This document shows, one piece after another, positions 27,246-35,040 of a stretch of 64,000 nucleotides of DNA (the stretch's first letter is position 1; each line of letters begins with the position of its first letter). The DNA lies in contig NZ_AQWP01000014.1 in the NCBI RefSeq assembly GCF_000375585.1, forward strand, positions 1-64,000, read 5' to 3'. Made by a program: the position numbers and the translations under genes. This DNA is from Sinorhizobium meliloti 4H41. Its GTDB lineage: Bacteria; Pseudomonadota; Alphaproteobacteria; Rhizobiales; Rhizobiaceae. Under the pieces are notes generated by a model that was not told the origin of the DNA, made no database searches, and was given only the letters and a program-made list of their open reading frames with translations.

Positions 27246-28856
27246 TTATTCGGCGGCCACCCTCGCGCCCGGGGCTGCGTCGCGCACGCTGCCGTCGACG
27301 TGGCCCTCGAACTTGGCGAAGTTGGCGATGAACATGTCGACGAGCCGCCGTGCCTGGGCGTCATAAGCCATACCATCCGCCCAGGTCGAGCGCGGGTCGA
27401 GAATGCCGGCCTCGACGCCCGGTACCGACACCGGCACCGCAAAGCCGAAATTCGCATCCGTGCGGAACGAGGCACTGTTCAGCGAGCCGTCGAGAGCCGC
27501 CGAAAGAAGCGCGCGCGTCACCTTGATCGGCATGCGGCTTCCCGTGCCGAAGGCGCCGCCGGTCCAGCCGGTGTTGACGAGCCAGCAGGTGACGCCGTTC
27601 CTGGCGATGAGATCCTTGAGAAGATTGCCGTATTCGGACGGATGGCGCGGCATGAAGGGAGCGCCGAAGCAGGTCGAGAAAGTCGCCTCCGGCTCCGTCA
27701 CGCCCTTTTCGGTACCGGCGACCTTGGCGGTGTAGCCGGAGAGGAAGTGGTACATGGCCTGTTCCGGCGTCAGCTTGGCGATCAGCGGCAAAACCCCGAA
27801 GGCGTCCGCCGTCAGCATGATGATCGTGCGTGGCTGTGGCGCCGTGCCGGTCTTGCTGGCGTTCGGAATGAAGTGCAGCGGATAGGCGCAGCGGGTGTTC
27901 TCCGTCAGCGAACCGTCGTCGAAGTCCGGAAGGCGCCGCTCGTCGAGGACGACGTTCTCCATCACCGTACCGAAGCGGCGCGTCGTCGCAAAGATCTCGG
28001 GCTCTGCCGCTTCCGACAGGCGGATCGCCTTGGCATAGCAGCCGCCCTCGAAATTGAAGACGCCCTTTTCGCTCCAGCCGTGCTCGTCGTCACCGATCAG
28101 CGTGCGGTTCGGATCGGCGGAGAGCGTCGTCTTGCCGGTACCCGAGAGGCCGAAGAAGATCGCCGTGTCACCGGCGGGCCCGACATTGGCCGAGCAGTGC
28201 ATCGGCATCACCGACTTCTTGGGCAGCAGGTAATTGAGGACGGTGAAAACCGACTTCTTCATCTCGCCCGCATAGGACGTGCCGCCGATCAGCACGAGGC
28301 CGTTGGTCAGGTCACAGGCGATGACCGTCTCGCTGCGGCAGCCGTGGCGTGCGGGATCGGCCTTGAAGCTCGGCAGGTCGATAATCGTCAGCTTCGGCTG
28401 AAAAGACGGAAGCGCCTCGCGCTCCGGCCGGATCAGCAGATTGCGGATGAACAGCGAGTGCCAGGCGAACTCGGTGACGACGCGCGTCGGGAGCGCGTTC
28501 TCCGGGTCGGCACCGCCGACGAGGTCCTGGACGTAGAGCGACATGCCCTTGGCATGGGCGAGCATGTCCTGACGAAGACGCTCGAAATGCTCCGGCGAAA
28601 TCGCGCTGTTGTTGTCCCACCAGATCTGGTCGGCGGTGTTGGCGTCGCGCACGACATACTTGTCCTTGGGCGAGCGGCCCGTGTGCTGGCCGGTGCGGGC
28701 GCAAAGCGCTCCATGGACCGTCAGTTCGGCTTCACCGCGGGCCAGGGCTTCTTCGTAGAGCTGTGGCGCCTCGAAGTTGTAGCGGACGACCGAGAGGTCG
28801 GAAAATCCGATCGATTCCAGTCCGATAGAGGGATTGCGGCTCCCGAGCTCATCCAT
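27246..28856 (-). CDS. pckA: Phosphoenolpyruvate carboxykinase (ATP)
   Basis: First enzyme of gluconeogenesis from TCA-cycle intermediates: oxaloacetate plus ATP to phosphoenolpyruvate. From ATG 28856 ([12 protein letters not shown]) the protein has 536 residues, the length I recall for S. meliloti PckA; a GAAGG ribosome binding site supports this over the longer frame to 28940. The P-loop GLSGTGKT is at 236-243. LIGDDEHGW carries the metal- and nucleotide-binding aspartates, and the kinase region [12 protein letters not shown] follows. It is divergent from chvI across 340 bases that contain two LacI-type palindromes. In rhizobia pckA is induced by succinate. Confidence 0.97.
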   Translation of the reverse strand: MDELGSRNPSIGLESIGFSDLSVVRYNFEAPQLYEEALARGEAELTVHGALCARTGQHTGRSPKDKYVVRDANTADQIWWDNNSAISPEHFERLRQDMLAHAKGMSLYVQDLVGGADPENALPTRVVTEFAWHSLFIRNLLIRPEREALPSFQPKLTIIDLPSFKADPARHGCRSETVIACDLTNGLVLIGGTSYAGEMKKSVFTVLNYLLPKKSVMPMHCSANVGPAGDTAIFFGLSGTGKTTLSADPNRTLIGDDEHGWSEKGVFNFEGGCYAKAIRLSEAAEPEIFATTRRFGTVMENVVLDERRLPDFDDGSLTENTRCAYPLHFIPNASKTGTAPQPRTIIMLTADAFGVLPLIAKLTPEQAMYHFLSGYTAKVAGTEKGVTEPEATFSTCFGAPFMPRHPSEYGNLLKDLIARNGVTCWLVNTGWTGGAFGTGSRMPIKVTRALLSAALDGSLNSASFRTDANFGFAVPVSVPGVEAGILDPRSTWADGMAYDAQARRLVDMFIANFAKFEGHVDGSVRDAAPGARVAAE

Positions 28857-28967
28857 GGTCAAGCTTCCTTCGTGGTTGGCCATTGGCGTTGAATTTCGTC
28901 GGAACATACCGGCAAGGCCGATCCAAGACAAGATAGCCAATTCTAAAACAATAATGAATTCAGTATA

Positions 28968-28980
28968 TTAATCGATTTAA
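28968..28980. promoter_or_regulatory. LacI/GalR-type operator candidate 1 (PckR-like)
   Basis: TTAATCGATTTAA is centred on CG and nearly symmetric. It lies about 112-124 bases upstream of the pckA start. LacI/GalR regulators bind such CG-centred palindromes, and S. meliloti pckA is controlled by the LacI-type regulator PckR. Assignment to PckR is inference. Confidence 0.45.
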
Positions 28981-28996
28981 AGAAAAATATGCATTT

Positions 28997-29010
28997 TTTA
29001 ATCGGTTGAA
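28997..29010. promoter_or_regulatory. LacI/GalR-type operator candidate 2 (PckR-like)
   Basis: TTTAATCGGTTGAA follows the same TTnAATCGrTTnAA pattern as the palindrome at 28968-28980, with centres 29 bases apart (roughly three helical turns). Paired operators of this spacing would suit a tetramer or cooperative dimers. Confidence 0.4.
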
Positions 29011-29074
29011 TCGCAGCTTCCGGAAACCCAGCTGCGAGGCCGGTTGCGGGGAACCGGATCAGGTGCTTTTGCAC

Positions 29075-29103
29075 TTCGCCACAATTTGTTCCACCTTTAT
29101 ACT
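29075..29103 (+). promoter_or_regulatory. Possible sigma-70-type promoter of chvI
   Basis: TTCGCC and TATACT (29098-29103) are spaced 17 bases apart, 94 bases before the chvI start. The -10 box is good and the -35 box is weak, as is common in rhizobia. Confidence 0.35.
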
Positions 29104-29196
29104 CAATTAACGCGGCCGTGACTCGCGGTTGCCGCGATTCTTGCAACGCATCTCGAAGCGTCTCGGCAACCGGGCCTCGAAACGGAGTAGAATAAG

Positions 29197-29919
29197 ATGC
29201 AGACCATCGCGCTTGTCGATGACGACCGCAACATCCTGACGTCCGTGTCCATCGCGCTGGAAGCCGAGGGCTACAAGGTCGAAACCTATACGGACGGCGC
29301 ATCGGCGCTGGAGGGTCTGCTGGCGCGTCCGCCGCAGCTCGCTATCTTCGACATCAAGATGCCCCGCATGGACGGCATGGAGCTGTTGCGGCGGCTGAGG
29401 CAGAAGTCCGACCTGCCCGTCATCTTTCTCACGTCGAAGGACGAGGAGATCGACGAGCTCTTCGGTCTGAAGATGGGCGCCGACGACTTCATCACCAAGC
29501 CCTTCTCACAGCGCCTCCTGGTGGAGCGCGTCAAGGCGATCCTGCGTCGCGCGGCCAACCGGGAGGCTGCGGCCGGAGGCGCCGGACCGGTGAAGAATGC
29601 CGACACGCCTTCCCGTTCGCTCGAACGGGGCCAGCTCGTCATGGACCAGGAGCGGCATACCTGCACCTGGAAGAACGAATCCGTCACGCTGACGGTCACG
29701 GAGTTCCTCATCCTGCACGCACTGGCGCAGCGACCCGGCGTGGTGAAGAGCCGCGACGCGCTGATGGATGCCGCCTATGACGAACAGGTCTATGTCGACG
29801 ATCGCACGATCGACAGCCACATCAAGCGGCTTCGCAAGAAGTTCAAGATGGTAGACAACGACTTCGACATGATCGAGACGCTCTACGGCGTCGGCTATCG
29901 TTTCCGCGAAACGGCCTGA
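29197..29919 (+). CDS. chvI: Response regulator ChvI
   Basis: OmpR-type response regulator of 240 residues, partner of ChvG (ExoS). The receiver domain has DDD at 8-10, phospho-acceptor Asp52 in [12 protein letters not shown] and the lysine in ITKPFS. The winged-helix domain at about 150-237 includes [21 protein letters not shown] and the recognition region [16 protein letters not shown]. In Sinorhizobium the ChvG-ChvI system controls succinoglycan, motility, envelope integrity and acid response, and is needed for symbiosis. It is followed by chvG after a 169-base gap. Confidence 0.97.
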   Translation: MQTIALVDDDRNILTSVSIALEAEGYKVETYTDGASALEGLLARPPQLAIFDIKMPRMDGMELLRRLRQKSDLPVIFLTSKDEEIDELFGLKMGADDFITKPFSQRLLVERVKAILRRAANREAAAGGAGPVKNADTPSRSLERGQLVMDQERHTCTWKNESVTLTVTEFLILHALAQRPGVVKSRDALMDAAYDEQVYVDDRTIDSHIKRLRKKFKMVDNDFDMIETLYGVGYRFRETA

Positions 29920-30088
29920 GGGAGCGAGCCGGCGGATTGCGGATCACTCGTGGCCGGAGCGCTGCCGCCCGTCCCTCCCTTGCTAGCGCTTGCGCAGCAG
30001 CGCCGGCTGGCGTAGGGCATCGCGGGAACGGGCGAATGCGACAGGCGACGCGGGCAGAAGCGAAGGTCGCGTCGCGGGAGCGGGAGAC

Positions 30089-31876
30089 TTGGTAGAAGTC
30101 TTGCAGGGCGATATCGAAGAAGCGGAAGGACGGGCATCGACGCTGCGCGGGCAGCGGCGATGGGCGCATCCCTTTACGCTGATCCGGCGCCTGTTCGGCA
30201 ATGCGGTCTTCTCGAGCCTCACGCGGCGCATCGTCTTCTTCAACCTGGTGGCGCTCGTGGTCCTCGTCGGCGGGATCATGTATCTCAACCAGTTCCGGGA
30301 AGGTCTGATCGACGCCCGGGTGGAGAGCCTTCTGACGCAGGGCGAGATCATCGCCGGCGCCATCTCGGCCTCCGCCTCGGTGGACACCAATTCGATCACC
30401 ATCGATCCGGAAAAGCTGCTCGAATTGCAGGCCGGCGAAAGCATCACGCCGCTGCCGAGCGACGAAGACCTCGAATTCCCGATCATTCAGGAACGCGTGG
30501 CGCCGGTCTTGAGAAGACTGATCTCGCCGACGCGCACGCGCGCTCGCCTCTTCGATGCCGATGCCGACCTATTGCTCGATTCGCGCCACCTCTATAGCGG
30601 CGGACAGGTGCTTCGTTTCGACCTGCCGCCGGTCGATCCGGAAAGTCCGAGCCTCGCCGACGAGTTCGGCACCTGGTTCAACCGGCTGCTGCAGCCGGGC
30701 GACCTGCCGCTCTACAAGGAGCCGCCCGGCGGCAACGGCTCTATCTATCCGGAGGTGATGAACGCCCTGACCGGCGTGCGCGGCGCCGTGGTGCGCGTGA
30801 CCGAGAAGGGCGAGCTGATCGTTTCGGTTGCCGTTCCGGTACAGCGCTTCCGCGCGGTCCTCGGCGTGCTCCTCCTCTCCACCCAGGCCGGCGACATCGA
30901 CAAGATCGTCCATGCAGAACGGCTGGCGATCATCCGCGTTTTCGGCGTGGCGGCGCTGGTCAACGTCATACTCTCGCTGCTTCTCTCGTCGACGATCGCC
31001 AACCCGCTGCGGCGGCTTTCGGCCGCCGCCATCCGCGTGCGCCGCGGCGGCGCCAAGGAACGGGAGGAGATCCCCGACTTCTCATCCCGCCAGGACGAGA
31101 TCGGCAATCTTTCCGTGGCGCTCCGCGAAATGACGACCGCGCTATACGACCGCATCGCGGCAATCGAGAACTTCGCCGCCGATGTGAGCCACGAACTCAA
31201 GAATCCGCTGACGTCGCTGCGCAGCGCGGTCGAAACCTTGCCGCTCGCGCGCAACGAGGAATCGAAGAAGCGGCTGATGGACGTCATCCAGCACGACGTG
31301 CGACGGCTCGACCGGCTGATCAGCGATATCTCCGACGCCTCGCGTCTGGATGCGGAGCTTGCACGCGCCGACGCGAAGAAGGTCGACCTCGAAAAGCTGC
31401 TCGGCGACCTCGTCGAAATTTCACGCCAGATCCGGGGCAGCAAGAAACCGGTGCTGCTCGACTTCGTCGTCGACCGTAAGGACAACCCGCGCGCAAGCTT
31501 CATCGTCAGCGGCTACGAACTGCGCATCGGTCAGATCATCACGAACCTGATCGAAAACGCCCGCTCCTTCGTCTCCGAGCAGAACGGCCGCATCGTCGTC
31601 CGGCTGACCCGGTCGCGATCGCGCTGCATCGTCTATGTCGAAGACAACGGTCCGGGCATCCAGGCGGAGGACATCGACCGTATCTTCGAGCGCTTCTACA
31701 CCGACAGGCCGGAGGGCGAGGACTTCGGCCAGAACTCGGGGCTCGGCCTTTCGATCTCGCGCCAGATCGCCGAGGCGCATGGCGGAACGCTCAGAGCCGA
31801 GAACATCGCCGGCAAGGACGGCCACATCGGCGGCGCCCGCTTCGTTCTCTCGCTGCCCGCCGAGCCGCACCCGTGA
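30089..31876 (+). CDS. chvG: Sensor histidine kinase ChvG (ExoS)
   Basis: Membrane histidine kinase that phosphorylates ChvI. I used TTG 30089 preceded by GGGAGCGGGAG, giving 595 residues, the size I recall for S. meliloti ExoS; an earlier TTG at 29990 would add 33 residues with no homology. The first membrane segment is at about 48-66 (FFNLVALVVLVGGIMYL). A periplasmic sensor domain of about 210 residues follows, then a second membrane segment near 283-305, HAMP, and the H-box DVSHELKNPLTSL with His368. The ATPase domain has NLIENARSF, DNGPGI and NSGLGLSIS. In rhizobia ChvG is held off by periplasmic ExoR. Its stop overlaps the hprK GTG start. Confidence 0.95.
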   Translation: MVEVLQGDIEEAEGRASTLRGQRRWAHPFTLIRRLFGNAVFSSLTRRIVFFNLVALVVLVGGIMYLNQFREGLIDARVESLLTQGEIIAGAISASASVDTNSITIDPEKLLELQAGESITPLPSDEDLEFPIIQERVAPVLRRLISPTRTRARLFDADADLLLDSRHLYSGGQVLRFDLPPVDPESPSLADEFGTWFNRLLQPGDLPLYKEPPGGNGSIYPEVMNALTGVRGAVVRVTEKGELIVSVAVPVQRFRAVLGVLLLSTQAGDIDKIVHAERLAIIRVFGVAALVNVILSLLLSSTIANPLRRLSAAAIRVRRGGAKEREEIPDFSSRQDEIGNLSVALREMTTALYDRIAAIENFAADVSHELKNPLTSLRSAVETLPLARNEESKKRLMDVIQHDVRRLDRLISDISDASRLDAELARADAKKVDLEKLLGDLVEISRQIRGSKKPVLLDFVVDRKDNPRASFIVSGYELRIGQIITNLIENARSFVSEQNGRIVVRLTRSRSRCIVYVEDNGPGIQAEDIDRIFERFYTDRPEGEDFGQNSGLGLSISRQIAEAHGGTLRAENIAGKDGHIGGARFVLSLPAEPHP

Positions 31877-32331
31877 CTGCGCCCTTCGTCAATGTCCACG
31901 GAACCGCGATCGTTCTCGGCACGACCGGGCTGCTGATCACAGGGCCGTCCGGCTCGGGCAAGTCGGCGCTCGCGCTTTCCTGCCTCTCGCAAGTGAGACG
32001 CCGGGGCCGCTTCGCCGCGCTCGTCGCGGACGACCGCGTGGATCTGACGCTCGAGAACGGGCGCATCGTCGCGCGCTGCCCTGCCGCCATTCGCGGGCTC
32101 CTCGAAATCCGCGGATCCGGAATTGCGGAAGTCGGTACCGTCTCCGCCTGTGTTCTCGATTGGGCGATCACGCCGGTCAGGGCACCCTTCGAGCCGCGTC
32201 TGCCGCCGGAGGAGGAGGAGCTGGAGCTCGGGATCGGGCGAAATCTGCCGCTGTTGCGCCTCCCCATCGAGGGGCCGCTGTCGCCGCTCGACGCGCTCGC
32301 CGCCCTTCTGCCCGAAAATGTAGGACTTTAG
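31873..32331 (+). CDS. hprK: HPr kinase/phosphorylase, short alphaproteobacterial form
   Basis: Protein of 152 residues equal to the C-terminal catalytic domain of HprK; the N-terminal domain of the roughly 310-residue Gram-positive enzyme is absent. The P-loop GPSGSGKS is at 24-31, followed by VADDRVDL and the HprK signature LLEIRGSGIAEV. It should phosphorylate, and dephosphorylate, the regulatory serine of HPr encoded two genes on. The start is GTG 31873, overlapping the chvG stop, which couples its translation to the sensor kinase. The conserved chvI-chvG-hprK order suggests that envelope and carbon signals are integrated. Confidence 0.93.
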   Translation: MTAPFVNVHGTAIVLGTTGLLITGPSGSGKSALALSCLSQVRRRGRFAALVADDRVDLTLENGRIVARCPAAIRGLLEIRGSGIAEVGTVSACVLDWAITPVRAPFEPRLPPEEEELELGIGRNLPLLRLPIEGPLSPLDALAALLPENVGL

Positions 32332-32487
32332 CCTTATCGAAAGGCAGTGCGGCTGCTTTTTCGGCATTTTTGGCTTGCACTTCGCCTTTTCCTTGCCAAG
32401 ATGGCGCCCCCAACAGGTGGACGAAATTGCTGCATTGCGATATCTGGCCATCAACGAGTTGCATATGCAGTTGGAGCAAAGATACCC

Positions 32488-32889
32488 ATGATCGGACTTG
32501 TGCTTGTCACTCATGGCAAGCTGGCGGATGAGTTTCGGCATGCTTTGGAGCATGTCGTCGGTCCGCAAAAAGCTATCGAGACCGTCTGCATAGGCCCCGA
32601 GGACGACATGGATCAGCGGCGTCAGGATATCCTCGACGCCGTCGAGAAGGCCAATCAAGGCGACGGCGTCATCATCCTGACGGATATGTTCGGCGGCACC
32701 CCTTCGAATCTCGCCATTTCGGTGATGCGCGGCGGCAGCGTCGAGGTCATCGCCGGCGTCAACCTGCCAATGCTGATCAAGCTCGCAGGCGTGCGCGGCG
32801 AAAGCGACATGGACAAGGCGCTGGTGGAAGCCTCCGAGGCGGGGCGCAAATACATCAACGTCGCCAGTCGGGTTCTGAGTGGAAAATGA
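32488..32889 (+). CDS. manX: PTS EIIA component, mannose family
   Basis: Phosphocarrier of 133 residues of the EIIA-Man family, phosphorylated on His9 in MIGLVLVTHGKLADEF. TDMFGGTPSNLA is the conserved dimer and phosphate-site loop. No permease EIIB or EIIC genes are present, so it is a regulatory EIIA, as in other alphaproteobacterial PTS. I chose ATG 32488 since the homology begins at MIGLVLVTHG; the 47-residue longer frame starts in the intergenic region. The stop overlaps the HPr start (ATGA). In rhizobia it helps govern carbon catabolite control and succinoglycan production. Confidence 0.93.
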   Translation: MIGLVLVTHGKLADEFRHALEHVVGPQKAIETVCIGPEDDMDQRRQDILDAVEKANQGDGVIILTDMFGGTPSNLAISVMRGGSVEVIAGVNLPMLIKLAGVRGESDMDKALVEASEAGRKYINVASRVLSGK

Positions 32890-33179
32890 TGGATCACCGC
32901 CCCGACACGGCTCTGACGCGCGAACTGCTCATCGTCAACAAACGCGGCCTCCATGCGCGTGCCTCCGCGAAATTCGTGCAGACCGTCGAGACCTTCGACG
33001 CGGAGATCACCGTGTCCAAGGACGGCATGACCGTCGGCGGGACCTCGATCATGGGGCTGATGATGCTGGCGGCCAGCACCGGCTGCTCGGTCTTCGTCAC
33101 CGCCAGCGGCGCTCAGGCCGAAGAGGCGCTCAACGCGCTGGATACGCTGGTTCGCGACAAGTTCGGCGAAGAGATGTGA
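32886..33179 (+). CDS. ptsH: Phosphocarrier protein HPr
   Basis: HPr-type protein of 97 residues that passes phosphate from EI-Ntr to EIIA proteins. The active-site His23 is in NKRGLHARASAKF and the regulatory serine, target of HprK, is Ser54 in GGTSIMGLMML. Two successive ATG codons (32886 and 32889) are possible starts. It is translationally coupled to the EIIA gene. EI is not encoded in this window. Confidence 0.95.
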   Translation: MMDHRPDTALTRELLIVNKRGLHARASAKFVQTVETFDAEITVSKDGMTVGGTSIMGLMMLAASTGCSVFVTASGAQAEEALNALDTLVRDKFGEEM

Positions 33180-33188
33180 CCGATATAA

Positions 33189-33212
33189 ACATATAAAGAC
33201 CTCTTTATATGT
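33189..33212. promoter_or_regulatory. 24-bp palindromic operator upstream of ahcY
   Basis: ACATATAAAGA-CC-TCTTTATATGT is a perfect 11-bp inverted repeat with a 2-bp spacer, starting 9 bases after the HPr stop and ending 123 bases before ahcY. The form fits an ArsR-family dimer site. ArsR-type regulators sensing S-adenosyl-homocysteine or -methionine (SahR/SamR) are known to control ahcY/sahH in proteobacteria; the name assignment is inferred. Confidence 0.6.
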
Positions 33213-33335
33213 CGGTTGCCCTCCACGGGGTTTCCTGATAGACGGAAGGCACGCTGCCCGCGATCGCGGGAGGCACTGTCATGCCGCCAAACGGCCATGT
33301 GGCCGCGCGGCCCTAGGATCAGCCTGGAGAACTTC

Positions 33336-34736
33336 ATGAGCGCAACTCAGGACTATATCGTCGCCGACATCGGGCTTGCCGATTTCGGCCGCAAGGAAAT
33401 CGCCATCGCCGAAACGGAAATGCCGGGCCTGATGGCCTGCCGCGAGGAGTTCGGCGCATCGAAGCCGCTGAAGGGCGCCCGCATCACCGGCTCGCTCCAC
33501 ATGACCATCCAGACCGCCGTGCTGATCGAGACGCTGGTTGCGCTCGGTGCCGAAGTGCGCTGGGCCTCGTGCAACATCTTCTCGACCCAGGACCACGCTG
33601 CCGCCGCCATCGCTGCAAGCGGCGTACCCGTCTTCGCCATCAAGGGCGAGACGCTGGAGGAATACTGGACCTACACCGACAAGATCTTCCAATGGGCCGA
33701 CGGCGGCGTCTCGAACATGATTCTCGACGACGGCGGCGACGCGACCATGTACATCCTGCTCGGCGCCCGCGCCGAGGCCGGCGAGAACATTCTGACGAAT
33801 CCGGGCTCCGAAGAAGAAGAGATCCTTTTCGCGCAGATCAAGAAGCGCCTCGCCGCGACACCGGGCTGGTTCACCAAGCAGCGTGACGCGATCAAGGGCG
33901 TGACGGAAGAAACGACCACGGGCGTCAACCGCCTGTACCAGCTCCAGGCCAAGGGCCTGCTGCCCTTCCCGGCGATCAACGTCAACGACAGCGTCACGAA
34001 GTCGAAGTTCGACAACAAGTACGGTTGCAAGGAATCGCTCGTCGACGGCATCCGCCGCGGCACCGACGTGATGATGGCCGGCAAGGTCGCGGTGGTCTGC
34101 GGCTACGGCGACGTCGGCAAGGGCTCGGCGGCTTCGCTCAGCGGCGCCGGCGCACGCGTCAAGGTCACGGAAGTCGACCCGATCTGCGCTCTCCAGGCGG
34201 CCATGGACGGCTTTGAAGTCGTCCAACTCGAAGACGTCGTATCATCCGCCGACATCTTCATCACCACCACCGGCAACAAGGACGTCATCCGCATCGAGCA
34301 CATGCGCGCGATGAAGGACATGGCGATCGTCGGCAATATCGGCCATTTCGACAACGAGATTCAGGTCTCGGCGCTTCGGAACCTGAAGTGGACGAACGTC
34401 AAGCCGCAGGTCGATCTGATCGAGTTCCCGAAGGGCAACCGCATCATCCTGCTTTCGGAAGGCCGCCTGCTCAATCTCGGCAACGCCACCGGACATCCGT
34501 CCTTCGTCATGTCGGCATCCTTCTCCAACCAGGTTCTGGCGCAGATCGAGCTCTTCACCAAGGGCGATCAGTACAAGAACGAGGTCTACGTGCTGCCGAA
34601 GCAGCTCGACGAGAAGGTGGCGCGCCTGCATCTCACCAAGCTCGGCGCCAAGCTGACCGAGCTCTCGGAAGAACAGGCCTCCTATATCGGCGTCAAGCAG
34701 CAGGGTCCGTTCAAGGCCGAACACTACCGGTACTGA
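33336..34736 (+). CDS. ahcY: Adenosylhomocysteinase
   Basis: Hydrolyses S-adenosylhomocysteine to adenosine and homocysteine, removing the inhibitory product of methyl transfer. From ATG 33336 ([13 protein letters not shown]) it has 466 residues, with a CCTGGAGA ribosome binding site; the longer frame to 33216 is leader sequence. NAD-binding [13 protein letters not shown], the substrate stretch [13 protein letters not shown] and the C-terminal FKAEHYRY (with the NAD-contacting lysine and tyrosine) are intact. It has the insertion of about 40 residues usual in bacterial enzymes. It is transcribed alone, from behind the 33189-33212 palindrome to the terminator at 34766. Confidence 0.97.
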   Translation: MSATQDYIVADIGLADFGRKEIAIAETEMPGLMACREEFGASKPLKGARITGSLHMTIQTAVLIETLVALGAEVRWASCNIFSTQDHAAAAIAASGVPVFAIKGETLEEYWTYTDKIFQWADGGVSNMILDDGGDATMYILLGARAEAGENILTNPGSEEEEILFAQIKKRLAATPGWFTKQRDAIKGVTEETTTGVNRLYQLQAKGLLPFPAINVNDSVTKSKFDNKYGCKESLVDGIRRGTDVMMAGKVAVVCGYGDVGKGSAASLSGAGARVKVTEVDPICALQAAMDGFEVVQLEDVVSSADIFITTTGNKDVIRIEHMRAMKDMAIVGNIGHFDNEIQVSALRNLKWTNVKPQVDLIEFPKGNRIILLSEGRLLNLGNATGHPSFVMSASFSNQVLAQIELFTKGDQYKNEVYVLPKQLDEKVARLHLTKLGAKLTELSEEQASYIGVKQQGPFKAEHYRY

Positions 34737-34765
34737 TCCTTACCCGAGCAATCCACAACATCTTG

Positions 34766-34803
34766 TGGCCGCGATCTTGACAAGAGATCGCGGCCGCTTT
34801 TTT
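34766..34803 (+). terminator. Rho-independent terminator of ahcY
   Basis: GGCCGCGATCT at 34767-34777 pairs perfectly with AGATCGCGGCC at 34785-34795 and is followed by GCTTTTTT. Confidence 0.92.
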
Positions 34804-35040
34804 GGGGCTCGCACTTTCAGCCGAATCGTCAAAGAAGTATGTTTAGCTTATCGATTCGTTATGCCGGTGTGGATTTTTCGGGCCGGCGGCGCGGTCGAAA
34901 TGGGATGTCTTGTCGGACAGGCGGCAAACAGACGGAGACAGACCGGAGATGCAATCGGAACTGACAGGAGCCTTTGAACGGGCTCCGGCGCGCGGGGGCG
35001 CAAGGTCGCCGGCACTTTCCGGACGAACGGGGACGGCGCC
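34804..35040. other. divL upstream region
   Basis: With the ahcY terminator this completes a 304-base gap. No gene is supported. The middle (34825-34860) is relatively A/T-rich and may hold the divL promoter. I looked for a TTAA-N7-TTAA CtrA box and did not find one. A short GGAGCC/GGGCTCC inverted repeat lies near 34970-34987. Confidence 0.45.

Larger units (their letters stand above)
28857..29196. other. pckA/chvI divergent regulatory region
   Basis: This 340-base gap carries signals for leftward pckA and rightward chvI. Its centre (28935-29010) is markedly A/T-rich compared with the surrounding coding DNA and holds two related AATCGATT-type palindromes. A TATACT box at 29098-29103 is a candidate -10 for chvI. 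No small gene is supported. Confidence 0.6.

Noticed and set aside
33213-33335. SAH or SAM riboswitch in the ahcY leader
   Set aside because: I compared the leader by eye with the SAH riboswitch core and found no match; the palindrome upstream explains regulation better. A covariance-model search would settle it.
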